The notes beneath the pieces were generated by a model. It was not told where the DNA came from. It worked only from the letters and a program-made list of their open reading frames with translations, and ran no database searches. Both the position numbers and the translations under genes were made by a program. From Coriaria nepalensis (Eukaryota; Streptophyta; Magnoliopsida; Cucurbitales; Coriariaceae), in NCBI GenBank assembly GCA_027186245.1, contig CP114496.1, positions 3,727,501 to 3,791,500 on the forward strand: DNA of 64,000 nucleotides, read 5' to 3'. Position 1 is the first letter of the stretch, and each line of letters begins with the position of its first letter. Below, one piece after another: positions 48,057 through 61,047 of this stretch.

Positions 48057-50702
48057 AATAAAAACAATGATTGCTTGTAGCTTTGTGACAGTGACCAAAG
48101 ATAGAGGAATAATTTTTTTTATTCTTTTCATATGTTATAAAATGGTCAATTTTTAATTAATGAAAGGATTTAAAAGGAAAATAAATAAATAAATAAATAA
48201 ATTTTAATATTTATTTCCAATTGCAATCATGATCATCAGGTCAAAGCAAGTTTAGAGATTTCTTGAAGTTTATAGTATAAGTATTAATAAAAGCTTTTAT
48301 CATACTCATTTATGTATATGTGCCCTTTGCATATCAGCATCACACCAAAAAGTGGTAACAGAAAAACAAAAAAGAGATTCTATCTCTATCATTATGATTA
48401 AAGAAATTTGCATAACTATCCATTCTTCTTTAAGATGGTATGTATATTATGTAGTATAAATTCATAATTTTATATATTATTATTTTTTATTGGTAAGTCT
48501 CAAAATTTAAAAGATTTGATTTTAACGAGAATATTTTTTCACTTTTATTTTTTGAGATTTATTTAAATAAATATTAATTTATAATTTTATATCTAATTAT
48601 ATATTTATTATTTTATAAATAAGAATAAATCATTCTTTATCTGTTGCGGGTTGATGACTCATTCTCCTTCTTCAAACTTTGATTCATATTGTTCATTTAC
48701 TTCGGAATAAAAGAATTAGAATTAGGCTCGGTTAATTAGAATATATATTTATCCATATAAGAGATCTTTCGATAGAGAAGATCCGGAAAAAAACAAAAAA
48801 AAAAAAAATTTGAGTATATATATATATATATAATGGATCAACGTTCTAGAGTTAAAATTAAATGGGGTTACTTGTGATACAATTTAATGCAGTCCATTTA
48901 TATTGGTTAGGTTAAAGAAGCAATTATTATTATTGGTTAGGTTAAAGAAGAGGAATATTAAGGAGTTGGCTGATTTTGACTCATAACCTAACGTCTACTC
49001 AAGTAGTAACAATAATATCAACCAGTTAAATTATTAATATTATTTTTTTTTTGAATTTTTTATTATTTATTTATAAGTTAACTTATGATTTAATTGATGT
49101 TGTAAAGAATGTAAAATGATAGGTAGAAAATTAATTTAATAAATATTATATGATATATAATATTTAAAGTTTAATAATATTCATAAGTTTTATAATATTA
49201 TTATTATTATTATTTAAATTTTATATCTATATTATGATTGAAAGGATAAAATAAAATATTTTAAAAATATTAAAAATAAAATCATGTTCTTTAAAAGTTT
49301 AGAAATAAAAATAAATAGATAATAAAATATTAAGAATAAAAATAATAAAACATTAAAAATAAAAATTTAAGAACGAAAATAATACATAATAATGGAACGG
49401 GCTAATGTTCCAAAATTTCTTCTACACTACATATTATGGACTGAGGTGTTTGGATACAAAGAAAAAGACGTAGGGTGTTAGTCGGTGCCTCCAAATCATA
49501 TATACTATATGTTATATCGTGATCAGACAATGCCCAAGTGCTGAGGATATGGTTGTCTTGGTTTTGGTTGGTTGTTTTGGTTTTGGTCGGCGCCTGCCTT
49601 CACAATAATTGAACCATAGACATGCCAAAGCCAAACTCAAGATCCTTGGACGACAAACAATCAAATACAATCGATGATTAAAGGGTACGTACTAATAATT
49701 CATCCTATTATATAAATATTGTGTTAAAGGGTACTACTACTAATCCATCCATATTATATAGATATTATAATAAATTATTAAATAGATTTCTTACAATTTA
49801 ATAATATTATAGATAAATTATTTAATATTTTAAATATTATAAATAGATTCTTTTAAATTTATTCTATATTATAAAAAGATTCCTTTATATTAATCTTCAA
49901 TTATAAGTAGATCCTCTTAATTTTAAACTAAATAAATTTAATTTATCATAATTAATATAAAGTTTGGCAATCAACCAATTTTTATAATTTATCATAATAT
50001 TACAATAATGATATTTTTATAAGCTCTTTAAAATTACATTAAAAAATAATATAAAAATACATAATCATTTCATATTATTTTATTTTATTTTATTCAACAC
50101 TTTAGGATTTTAAATTATATTACCCAAAAAATTTAAATAATAATGGTAATAAAATAAAAAAACTCATTTATCATATCTTGTAATGAATATTATTATATCA
50201 AGACTGTTCATAAAAAGAATGATTATAAGAAAATTAAGACTTAATATTAATTATTAATAATTAAACTTATAATTTATAATAAACCTAAGTAGATTCACTT
50301 GTAAATTAAAATAAATACGAGTGGATTTCCTTATAATTCTAAAATCTTATGGGACGAATTTATAATTTTTAAAATATTAAAAAATCTATCTATAATATTA
50401 ATAAATTTTAAGGGATATATATATAATTTTTCCTAAATATTATCTATAAATTTATATAGTTTCTAATATTATTATAAGCTGAAATATTTGTTTGTTTTTT
50501 TCTTCTTCTTCTCGTTCTTCAAATATAAAAAAATCAATGAAATTTTTTACTTTTGACGCTTTGACTCAAATTGTGTAAATAGCTTTCAACTTATAAAAAT
50601 TAAGACGTATGCTTTTCTTCAGCATCTAAAATAGTATAAAAGGTAAAAATAAGATTATAAGGGGGAATGAGAAGAAATTCATGGTTTCTAATGATTATTA
50701 TA
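47511..50702. other. AT-rich intergenic DNA
   Basis: No gene recognised. It contains a (TA)n microsatellite at about 48025-48054, an (AAAT)n run near 48180-48200 and a 20-bp direct repeat (48901-48920 and 48931-48950). Confidence 0.55.
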
Positions 50703-51289
50703 TGGAGGTGTCAAAACGAGTCACTTAGTTCGGTCTCTACCGGGCTTTTTACTATTTAAGATCGGGTCAAGCTGAGCCAAAAAAAAAAGGGGACAAGCTG
50801 AGTTGAGTCTATTTTCAAAATATATGTCCGAACTCGACTTCGGAAGCCCTTTGGATTTATCGTAAGCTCAGATAGGCCTAAAATGGGCTGGGTTCGACCA
50901 TACCTAAATGGGGCCCGACCATTTTCAAATAAAATATTAATAATAAATTATTATCAAAGTAAAATAGTAAAATAGTAAAATAACTAATTTTTAAATCCTA
51001 AATCTCCGAAGTGCCTTGAACCTTTCTAAAGCTAATGTTTAAATATTAGCTAATGTCTAAACCTTTGTGAAGTAATTAATTTTATTCAATTCTGAAGCTT
51101 GAAGCCTCGAACCTTTCTATCATAAGGCATAAGCTAATGTTTAAACATTAGACTTATAGCCATAAACCCAATTATTAAATATTAGACTTAGAAATATAAA
51201 GGTTGATTTTTTCATCATTAGACTTAAATATTACACTTGTATATTACCAAGGTTTAAATGTGAAATGCCCTTCGATCTTTCGACTTGTC

Positions 51290-51600
51290 GACACTTCAAC
51301 ACTTTGACCCTTCGACCATTTAACCCTTCGACCCTTTGACCCCTCGACCTCTCGACCCCTCAACCCCTCGACCTCTCGACCCCTCAACCCCTCGACCGTT
51401 CGACCATAAACCGACATGTGAGACATCAGTCTGTACATCTCAGAGCCGCGAGGCCTTCGACACTTCGATCCTCCAACCCTTCGACTCTTCGACCATATAC
51501 CAACATGTGAGACGTCAGTTTGTGTATCTCAGAGCCCCGTGGCCTTCGACTCTTCGACCACATACCAATATTTGAGAGTTACTGAGATGTCGGTCTGTGC
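51290..51600. repeat. GC-rich minisatellite with ~89-bp higher-order unit inside the hAT element
   Basis: Repeated CTCGACCCCTCAACC-type words followed by longer units containing CATGTGAGAC, GTCAGT, ATCTCAGAGCC and GGCCTTCGAC. The CATGTGAGAC word recurs at 51415 and 51504 (89 bp), with a weaker third copy near 51570. Frames on both strands here are repeat artefacts. Confidence 0.75.
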
Positions 51601-51659
51601 ATCTTAAGTCTTCATTTCTTCGACCTTTAGACCCTTCGATCTTTTGAACCCTTCAACCC

Positions 51660-51755
51660 TTCGACCCTTCGACCCTTCGACCCTTCGACCCTTCGACCCT
51701 TCGACCCTTCGACCCTTCGACCCTTCGACCCTTCGACCCTTCGACCCTTCGACCC
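51660..51755. repeat. Twelve perfect copies of the 8-bp unit TTCGACCC
   Basis: Twelve uninterrupted units, flanked on both sides by one-mismatch units (TTCAACCC before, TCCGACC after). The unit length is not a multiple of three, so all three frames of each strand read the same octapeptide (for example GSKGRRVE on minus) and all six frames are open. Confidence 0.93.
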
Positions 51756-52289
51756 TCCGACCTGTAGAGTAAACAAGAGAAATATAATCTTAATTCTTAA
51801 ATGTAAGAAACCAAGAGGTCCAAGAATAATCAAACAAAATTATCAAATTGTATCATCAAAGTTTACAGCCAAATAACTAAGAGCATCTCAAATGATAAAA
51901 TTATCAAATAACTAAGAGTATCTCAAATAAATAAATAAAATTTTAACCAAATAAAGACTTCATTGTGTATTATTAAATAATATATATATGATTGAACCAT
52001 TGTGGCTCAACCATCATGGTTCCTTAAAAAACCTCCCGGCCTTAAGGAGGAAAACACTCACCTTACAATGAAGACATAAATAAAGAAAAATAAATAAATA
52101 ACAAAAGTTTGCTAATAAAATATAACCTATTATCTATTTATTAATGGTGGTTGGTCATTAGTGGACCGCAGAATTGCTTCCCGTTGCAAAAAAATCTTCA
52201 TCTAAGGACATATTCTAATAATATTGAGCCAAATCTTCATTATAAACTATGTATTGATCTTGATGAGCTACATGCTCCCAATATCTTAT

Positions 52290-54325
52290 GCATAATAATG
52301 CTTCAACCAATTTCGGCTTTACTCAAGTCATCATATCTTCGATAATTCTCCCACTTATGTTGAATGCTTATTTAGAAGAAACTATTGAGACGGTTGAGAT
52401 GGGAACAGTTAAAAAATCTTGTATAAGTCGTGGTAGTATAGGAAATTGTGTAGAGTTTTTCTTCTACCAATCCAAAAGGCATAAAGATTCTGAATCATTT
52501 ACACAAGAATAAAAAAAAAATGAGAAATCGGTTTGAGGTATTTATAGAGTTCTATCCTAGTATGAAACTAGAACTAGAACCGCTAACAAAATTCTAACTC
52601 TTTCTGTTGGGTTGAATCTCTTGTTCTCGTGTCTGTTATCGTAAATAGTTGTATTTATTATCATAAAGACCAAACACTTTATATAACTTGTTAGTAGCGT
52701 TAGTAATAGTGGAAGAATAATCAATATTTATATGTTGACTCATAAATGTAAGAGTATTTGTTAAACCCTATAACGTAATCTTAGAATCAAATATAAAAGC
52801 AAAAAGTATATAAAAGAGGAATTTCCTTACAATATTTTTTAAATTTTGAAACCACTTTCTAAACAACTGGTTTAAATATTTTATCATTCTCATAGATCTG
52901 AAACAGGTCAGTCATTTCAACAAGTGAATGCAAAACATGAGGAGATGTAAGATAATAAACACCTCAAAGCATGTACATTTTTTAAGTATATCCCAATCAG
53001 AACTATTCAACATAATAGGAGGATCATAAGAAAAAAAAAATCACTAATTATTTCATTATGTGGGAGGGCACTTTTCAACATCAAATATGTAGAATTTCAC
53101 ATTACTGGTATATAAGTTCCAAACTTTCGAGCTTTATATTGAATGCCCTACAATATCTTTTAAACTTAGCTATCCTAGAATTCAAACTAGTCATCCAAGA
53201 TAATACCAATCGAATTTTATCAATAGAATAATTTACCTATTGTTCTTTCAATATAATACAATGAGGTTTATGATGTGACATATGTAACGTTGATGTAGAA
53301 AAACTCCACCATTATATTGGCTAAGGTGTGATTCAAATACAAAGACGGCTCTTGTATTTGCCGCAACATTATCCAAAGTTATGGATATTATACGGCTTTT
53401 AATATCAAGCTTACTCAAAACTTCCATTATCAAAATCATAGATATTTTCACCAGTATGTGCCTTATCTATAACTCCAAATCCTATTAATTTTTTTATTTA
53501 AAGTCCATTCTAAATCTAAGTAATAAATATCAACACATAAATAGTCCTCTTTGGAAGGTGCATTCCAAATATTAGAAGTTAAGGAAAAAGTTAGATTCAA
53601 ATCACAACATTCTAATTTTAATTCATCACATTTTGTTTTTCTGAAATATGCAAGTATATAAGATGTAGTAGTATTTCTACTTGTTCTTTTATATTCTAGG
53701 TTATATGCTCTTCTAATGTGCTTCTCATAATAGACATTTTCACCAAAATTATTAGGTAAATCAGTTCCAACAATAAGTCTAATCAGAGATTCTCTAGCAG
53801 CCATTGAATCATAAGTCCACATACCAATTGTACCATGAGTGTTAAAATTCAGTTCAATTTGATTCATACATGCACCATCTTTAACCATGCATTTTTCTTT
53901 GTGGCGTTTCAAGTGATTAGTTCTATCATTTGGACTTGTGACTAAAATATTTTTGTAAAACTTGCATATTATACCATCAATGTTCTCACCTTTCTTATTT
54001 TTGTGTGTAACTTTGTCGAATATGTATTCTAAATATGAGATGTTCACTTATTACATTTCTTTGTGGGCATTGTACTTGCGACAGTAGCCGTATTGGCATT
54101 AGATGAATATGATGATGGTGGTAGACCTTGTAGTATATTAGATTGTATTGGAACTGATGGTATCACCGGTGAATTTGAACCGATTTCGACATAAAGATGT
54201 TGCTCATACTCATTTAGAGTATTGAAGTCATATTCATGATGATCTATTTCTTCTAAAGAATTTAAGAGTAAATTATTAATCATAAAAAATATAAAATTTA
54301 AAATAAAAAAGTAAAGGATTAACAT
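52290..54325 (-). pseudogene. hAT transposase remnant (BED finger to hATC dimerisation domain)
   Basis: Minus-strand segments in order. An N-terminal piece ends ASTMPTKKCNK (54044-54325). A BED-type zinc finger reads DKVTHKNKKGENIDGIICKF ... RTNHLKRHKEKC (about 53880-54040); its second Cys is replaced by Tyr. The catalytic-region motif ISITLDNVAANTRAVFVFES with CHIINLIV follows (53248-53400). The C-terminal hATC is FPILPRLIQDFLTVPISTVS ... PKLVEALLC (about 52290-52470), with two in-frame stops. The segments lie in different frames. The protein cannot be made intact. Confidence 0.85.
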
Positions 54326-54985
54326 TAAGTATAATAATAATTAATAAACAATAACGTTGTTAACATTAAAAATTAATTACCTTGGACTTTGGTTTAATTT
54401 ATGGAAAATAGAGGATTAGGAATTAAAATTAAGGAATAATGATAAGGGATTGATATTAATGATAAGAAAACTATGGATTATGGAAGAATGAAGATTAATT
54501 ATAATTTAGAGTATTAGAAATTGAAAGTTTAGATAAGAGACTGAGAGAGAAAGAGAGAGAGAGAGTGTGTGTGTGTGACAAAATATGAGGAAGAATTGGA
54601 GTGAATGAGAGATATTTATAGAGAAAATTTGGGTGCAGAAATGATTTAAAATTATTATATGGAGGGTGGTGTGGGGGCGGGGGGGTAAAATAAGAGAAAA
54701 ACAATTAAGGAGCAAGAAAAGAAAAAGTTAAACTCCCGCTCAAAAAAATTGAAAGAATTTGAGAGGGCTTTCCAGCCCTCTCATATTAGTGCATGTATAG
54801 CGGCCTGCGGTGTAGGCAGTGGGCCAACCCAATGGGCTTGAAAATGTGTTGAAGCCTCAACTTATATCTAGTTAGGGCTTGGCCCGACCAATTTAAAAAT
54901 GGGCTAAGCCGGATTTTGGGCCAGGCTGAAAAGCCAAACTCATTTTGACAACTCTATTATTATTTCATGTTTTCATAATCCTATT

Positions 54986-56690
54986 GGATCTAGGGGTCAT
55001 CCCTACATTTTGCAGCCGATCGCCTTTGCACGAAATTTTGCCATCCGCTTTCATTAAACAATATCAGAAGGTTGTAATTTAGTGTTCAAAGATTAATTGA
55101 AAATATTAAGTTTTAATTGAAAATATTAAGTTTTTTCACCATTAAGAATTAAGTAATTTCAAGAATACCTCACCTTCTTATTCTTCACTAGGAACTGCAA
55201 CTTGCAAGCTCCAACAATGGTGAAGTCACTGACTTCAAGTTTATTCAATCAGAAGTTAATCAACTCTAATCCCAAATTTCCTCTTTTATTAATCTAATTC
55301 TAAAATCAAAAATCGCTAAACACTAACTCGATCGCAAGCAGATCAATGGCACCAAAGGTAGAGTAAAAGCCGACAGAGAAGATGTTGTAGGTTTTGTAAA
55401 TAGAATTTTCAGTAAACAATAGTGCAGAAACATAAGTGTAGATTTCTAGAACTAGATTACGGAATAGTAAAATCAATAAAATAGAACAGAATACATAATA
55501 TAGAATGCATAGATCATTACATGCAGAGGTCAGAACATACATGGTAGCCGAAACTGCAAATAAACTATAAATGGTGAAACAAATTTATTTTGGAATCGAT
55601 ATTGCAAATCAAATAGTAGACAGTATTTTTCGAGGCTGTTATGCAATAGTGTCATTAAAATAAAAGTTTTCCCTTTCGTCAGTGCTGAAGGTTGAACGAT
55701 GTTTATATCTTAAGATACAAACGAAGATCAATAGTAGCATCACACTACAAAAGTTATTCCGGTAAACTGAAGGCAGTTAGAGCTCTATCACTTTAAAAAC
55801 TTAGAACTTCGAAGAGGAAAAACCTTATGAAGAGAAGAGGATTTTCGAAGTATGTTTTACAAATTGAAGGTGACTACTAATTTATAGGTTTAAGGAAACA
55901 AAAAATTAATAAAAATTAATTTGGGTAGTTTCATAAATTAATTATTTGTGGTTTAATTTAGATTAAAATATGATAAAAATAAAAATTGAATTCTGGCCTT
56001 TAAGGTTCATACGTTTGCATGGGAGAAAAAAAATTATATAGTAAAAATTTCAAAACATGGGCCAAAGTGGACAAGATCAATTTTGGTATGACATTCGGCG
56101 TGATCCAATCTTGATTTGTGCCCTATACAAGCACGTGTAAGATAGAGTATTCTAACTCATATATTATTACTTATTAGAAAATGATTCTATATAAATCCTC
56201 AATCCACTTATTTAAATTTCAATATGAGACAAAATTTCAATATGATTTATATTTTGAGAATCAATTTCTCATTCATTTATATACCACTTTAAGTATATCA
56301 TATATTAGTTCGAAAGTCTCATGAAAAAGAATTCGAATTCACTTTAACTTATCACTTTTATGAGGTGGATCCTACTAAAAATGTATAGCACTTCAATGTG
56401 CTAATTTTCCAACAGAAGCTTCAACGGAGGGCTCTATCGAGAAGAAGAAAAGATGAAGGAGAGTGTCGAGAATTACAATGGTGAGGTCACTTTTCAGCCG
56501 AGCACATCCTTGCACAAAGAACAAGAAGGTGGGGTACTCTTGCAATTACCTAAACCATAAGGGTAAAAAAATTAATATTTTCAATTCGCCTTCGAACATT
56601 AAATTAACCGTCCGATGTTGTTTAATGAAAGTGGACAACTAGATTTTGTGTAGGGATGTGCTCTACTACAAATTGTAGGGGTGCCCCCCT
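54986..56690. mobile_element. Mutator-like element with long TIRs and 9-bp target duplication
   Basis: The 9-mer AATCCTATT lies directly outside both ends (54977-54985 and 56691-56699). The left end GGATCTAGGGGTCATCCCTAC and the reverse complement of the right end (AGGGGGGCACCCCTAC) open inverted repeats. These can be followed inward for about 200 bp, with CACTTTCATTAAACAA, GAATTGAAAATATTA-like and CCTTCTTATTCTT-like words on both sides. Long TIRs plus a 9-bp duplication are typical of MULEs. No transposase is present (the longest frame, 55306-55542 minus, is hydrophobic and unrecognised), so it is non-autonomous; it could carry captured host sequence. Confidence 0.8.
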
Positions 56691-56699
56691 AATCCTATT

Positions 56700-57278
56700 C
56701 CTATCATGATGAGTTGAATTCAAAATAAAATGAAGGTACTCATCATCAGTAACTATTTTTCCCTAATGTTTAGTTAGTTTTAAATAATAGAGAAAAAAAG
56801 AAAGAAGATCATAAATAGTACTGTAGGGGAAGTTATTAGATCAGTTTGTCTAATAGATATGCTTACAAACAAATGGTGGATGCTTGGCTGATCAAACTTG
56901 ATCACTTAGACCTGTGTGCACTTCATGTCTATTGAACAACAATAGCATGCCAGGTTATTTTCTTTGTACTGACTACATAATGAAATACACATCTTTATTA
57001 CTATGGATGCTTATGCTCTTAATTAATTATGAGATAATAAGTATATGTGCATATAATGGTTATTGCTTTGATTCATTATAGAGTGAGATTATTTTTTAAT
57101 CAATAACTTTTATGAATTGGGAAATGAAGTTATGGAAAGTGTATGCCCGTCAAGTTAATCACATTTTGACTAGATGGGGCAAATACTTTATGTAATATTA
57201 TCTTTATGCGGATATTAACAAGACATTATTTATTGTCATTACTGAAAGTCACTTAATATTTATCACGTTTATTGATTT
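56700..57278. other. Spacer between MULE and copia element
   Basis: AT-rich, without recognised genes or repeats. Confidence 0.5.
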
Positions 57279-59079
57279 TGTTGGAATTAATATTATGTGT
57301 TCTAAATATACACATCATGATAAAATTCAGTATCTTGAGTTATGCGCTCTGGAGACCATGATGGAGATTATGTAAGTAGAGACTCGAGTCACTAAAAGCT
57401 CTTAAGATACAAACAGTTCATTGTCATAGATCTCGAGAATGGATAGTGACTAGTCCGGATAGACAATCATGTAGTTTATCACCTAATTGTTAGGGTGGCC
57501 GATCTCATAGCCAGTGGTATTAGTAAAATATCATGATGATTGTGTGAGCTCTTAGTAGAGACTAAAAGTGCTGAATGTGACACTTAGATAATTATCAATA
57601 GTAATTAATATTGACTGTTAATGAGAATTATCTAGTGACTATTTTACATGTGATCCTCCGACTTGAGACACCATGGTTTCCTTGAAGTATGAAGTTGAGA
57701 CACCTTAATAGACCCCTGAACATGGGGTGAACCGTTGGGTATGAAGTGTTGTGCAAAAAGGTTTATGAGTGGTCAACAGGGAATCTATCACTTCTGTAGT
57801 TGGAATAAGGTCATATAGATTATATACTTTATTGAACAATAAATATTTATGAAATAATATGGTTTGAAAAGAGTTTATGTAAATCCATTGTCGATGTTCA
57901 ATAAAAGTATGATGGTCCATATGATTTGTCTATTAAGGTTTACCAGTTAGACTATGTCCGACGAATCGGGATATTGACAAGATTAAATGATTGTTATTGT
58001 AAGTATACAATGGTCACAAACATGTTCTTTCAGAAGATGGTACTTTTCATCTCCCGGGTAGTTTTGACACTTTTCTAGAAGTCAATCTTGATTTGGAGGT
58101 TTAAAATTAATTAATCATGAGATTATTAATTTAATTGTTTAATTTAAATGGTTATTTTAAATTAAATGAATTTAATTTAGAATTAAATAAAATCATAAAA
58201 GGTATTTATGAAATTGTACTGCTAGTGTGATGTAGAACCTAATCAATCACACACATAAGGTTTAGAGTAACACATTTAAGGGTAAATTCGTAAAATGATA
58301 ATTTGACCTATAGTTTGACTATAAGGACAAAATTATAATTATTAATTTATTAATGTAATGTCACGCTCATTTGCTAGTACAATTTAGTGTGACATGGAAT
58401 TAATTGAAAATTAATAAATTACATATGAATTTTTATTTAATTATAAGAGGGTCCTAAAAGTTCATAATTAATAATCATACATTAAAGGGTTAATAGGCAA
58501 AATTATTAATTGGATTTTATGGTGCAAAATTAATCAAAGAGCTGATTAAATATGCTATGGGTGGTCGACCATTGAATTGGTTGTAGCCCATCTCATTTTT
58601 GTATTTTAAGGCAACTAGGATTCCTAATAAGATTAGGAAAGTATTACCTATCTTTTGCCTATAAATACAAGACATATATTGGTTGAAATCATGAAGTGAT
58701 CACACAAGTCTCTTGGATGAAAATCAAAGAGAAAAAGAGTCTTTTTCCCAAGCTTATTATCTCATGAGTTTAGATCTTAAGTAGAAACTTAACCATTCGA
58801 AACAAATTGTATGGATAACGGTTAGAGGGCAAACACGTGAGCACCTCTCCATTTTATTCAAGAAGAGTTCTGTAAATAAAAAGAATTATTCCCTTTCCTT
58901 AAACCTTGATTTACTATGTATGGGATTTATTGTGTTCTCTATAAAATATAATAATATGTGATATAATTGTTGTATGATCACACTTGATAGAAACTCTTTT
59001 AGGATTTGACCCGATTAAAATTTTAAATATTGTTTTTGCTGTATTTATTCTATTATATGTATGCATTCATTTTCTAACA
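57279..59079 (+). repeat. 5' LTR of the copia element (1.8 kb)
   Basis: Starts TGTTGGAATTAATATTATG, ends TTTCTAACA, and is followed after one base by the primer-binding site. Alignable with the three solo LTRs. A TATA-like TATAAATACAAGAC near 58660 may be the LTR promoter. Confidence 0.85.
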
Positions 59080-59080
59080 G

Positions 59081-59092
59081 TAGTATCAATGC
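59081..59092 (+). promoter_or_regulatory. Primer-binding site of the copia element
   Basis: TAGTATCAATGC, nine of twelve positions identical to TGGTATCAGAGC (initiator tRNA-Met complement), one base after the LTR end. Confidence 0.65.
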
Positions 59093-59420
59093 CTAAGTTA
59101 TATAGTAAAGTATAGTAGTTTTATTTTTAATACGTTTAACAGTTTCTTTGTGGATTTCAGAGTTGCCTAAAGCGAAACGGGATGAATTTTTGGAAAAATC
59201 AAAATGAAGCTGTTGTTTGGGACAGTCATTGCCGCCGCTTAGAGCAGTGGATAGGGGAAAGACGGCCATTCATGTCAATGAATTGGTAGAGAGTTGTTGT
59301 ATAGTGAGTTAGACTCACTATGCATCAACACAAAATTCATCATATCTAGAGTTCCAACCGTTGGATTATTATGAAATATTCAAAGCAAACCAATGAATGT
59401 ATTTTCGGTCAGAGACCTAA

Positions 59421-59675
<255 letters not shown>

Positions 59676-61047
59676 TAAGACAATTTAAATAAAATGATTG
59701 TGCATGTTGTGCGATGGCTCCCCGCAGGCTGTTATAACGATATATGGCTGTGGTGGCAAATTGTTGTCATGGAAAAAATCTAATTAGATTAGGTTTCATT
59801 TTTGGTTACTTTCTTTAAATATAATCTTTTAACTTAATTGATTAAAATTTGATTTTAATTGGAAAATTATGATTAGATATAGGTTTGATATTAGTGCCTG
59901 ATTGTATAAATTGTTTATATATGTTTTTGTATTTATCAAACTTAGAAAATTAAAATTACCTTAAAGAAATTTTGGTAAATTTTATTGAAAAATTATTTTG
60001 ACATATTTCCTTTAGTTTAAAAGAGGATCTAAAATATGAAACTTTTCAAAATAATGAATACCGTTTTAGAAATGACCCGATTAGGAAACTTTTCAAAAAT
60101 GGAAAGTGACATTTTTGGCAAGTATCTTTAAAGATTTAAGGAAAGGAAATTTTGATTATTTTCTTGTACTATTGAATGATTAAAATGAACTAAACAAGAG
60201 TTGACTAGTTTAAGTCTATGAACATGCGTCAAGAGATAAAACAAGAAGTAATGTATGAATAATTAAAATTATTTTAACATGTTCATGCATTAGATGTATA
60301 TTAAAATGTATTAAAGAAGTAAGGTATTAAAATGTACATGCATCATGATATATATATGTGCTTGGATAAATATGTTATCTTATCATATTTAAAGACTATG
60401 AGATAGAGGATGATATATATATGTTTGTTGTGATGAGATTGTTTAGTGAAATTGGTTATGAAAATTGTGTCATGGCTTACCTTCCAAACATTATAATATA
60501 TGTGATATTTACATGAATATCGGAAGGCCACAGACATATGGGAACTTATCTTTATGTGAGCATTCATGTATATTATTATTACATGAGATGCATGATTGAG
60601 TAATGCTGTCATTCTAGGCGTGGATATAGACATATGCACATACTAGTTTAACAGTTTACGTTTCACAAGAATGTTTGGGTTAAGCTCAACTAAGCAAATA
60701 TAATTAGTTACGGACATGTGGGATTATATTTAATAAGAAGTTAGATAAAAGAATTAGATGAGATGTAATTGCACATGTGTTTGCTACTTTTCATTTTATT
60801 ATGATTGGCCATGAACACGTAGGAGTTATAATAAAGTAATCGGATCATTTTCTCACTAAGAAAAATTATTTTCTTATCTTATATAAAGAGATGAATATAA
60901 TTTGAAATAAAATAGTAGGAGATACCAAAACTTTTATGTCTTTAAAAATTTTTAGTAGCTAGTATTTTATGCATGTTTGCTTATATTGTTGTATTTTATT
61001 TCTATGTATTTTGTAGTTTCCAATTCATGAAAAATTGAAATTGATTC

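Larger units (their letters stand above)
50703..54956 (-). mobile_element. hAT transposon, 4.25 kb, structurally complete but with broken transposase
   Basis: Left end TGGAGGTGTCAAAACGAGTC and the reverse complement of the right end TAGAGTTGTCAAAATGAGTT form ~20-bp TIRs with few mismatches. The flanking 8-mers are TTATTATA (50695-50702) and TTATTATT (54957-54964), an 8-bp target duplication with one mismatch, diagnostic of hAT. Subterminal regions hold GGGCC/GGCCCGACC-rich patches typical of plant hAT ends. A transposase remnant lies at 52290-54325 (minus), and GC-rich minisatellites lie at 51290-51760. Confidence 0.88.

Noticed and set aside
51244..51833. Arg/Glu/Gly-rich repetitive frames on both strands, as a repeat protein
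   Set aside because: The 8-bp unit makes all six frames open, so open length carries no evidence of coding.
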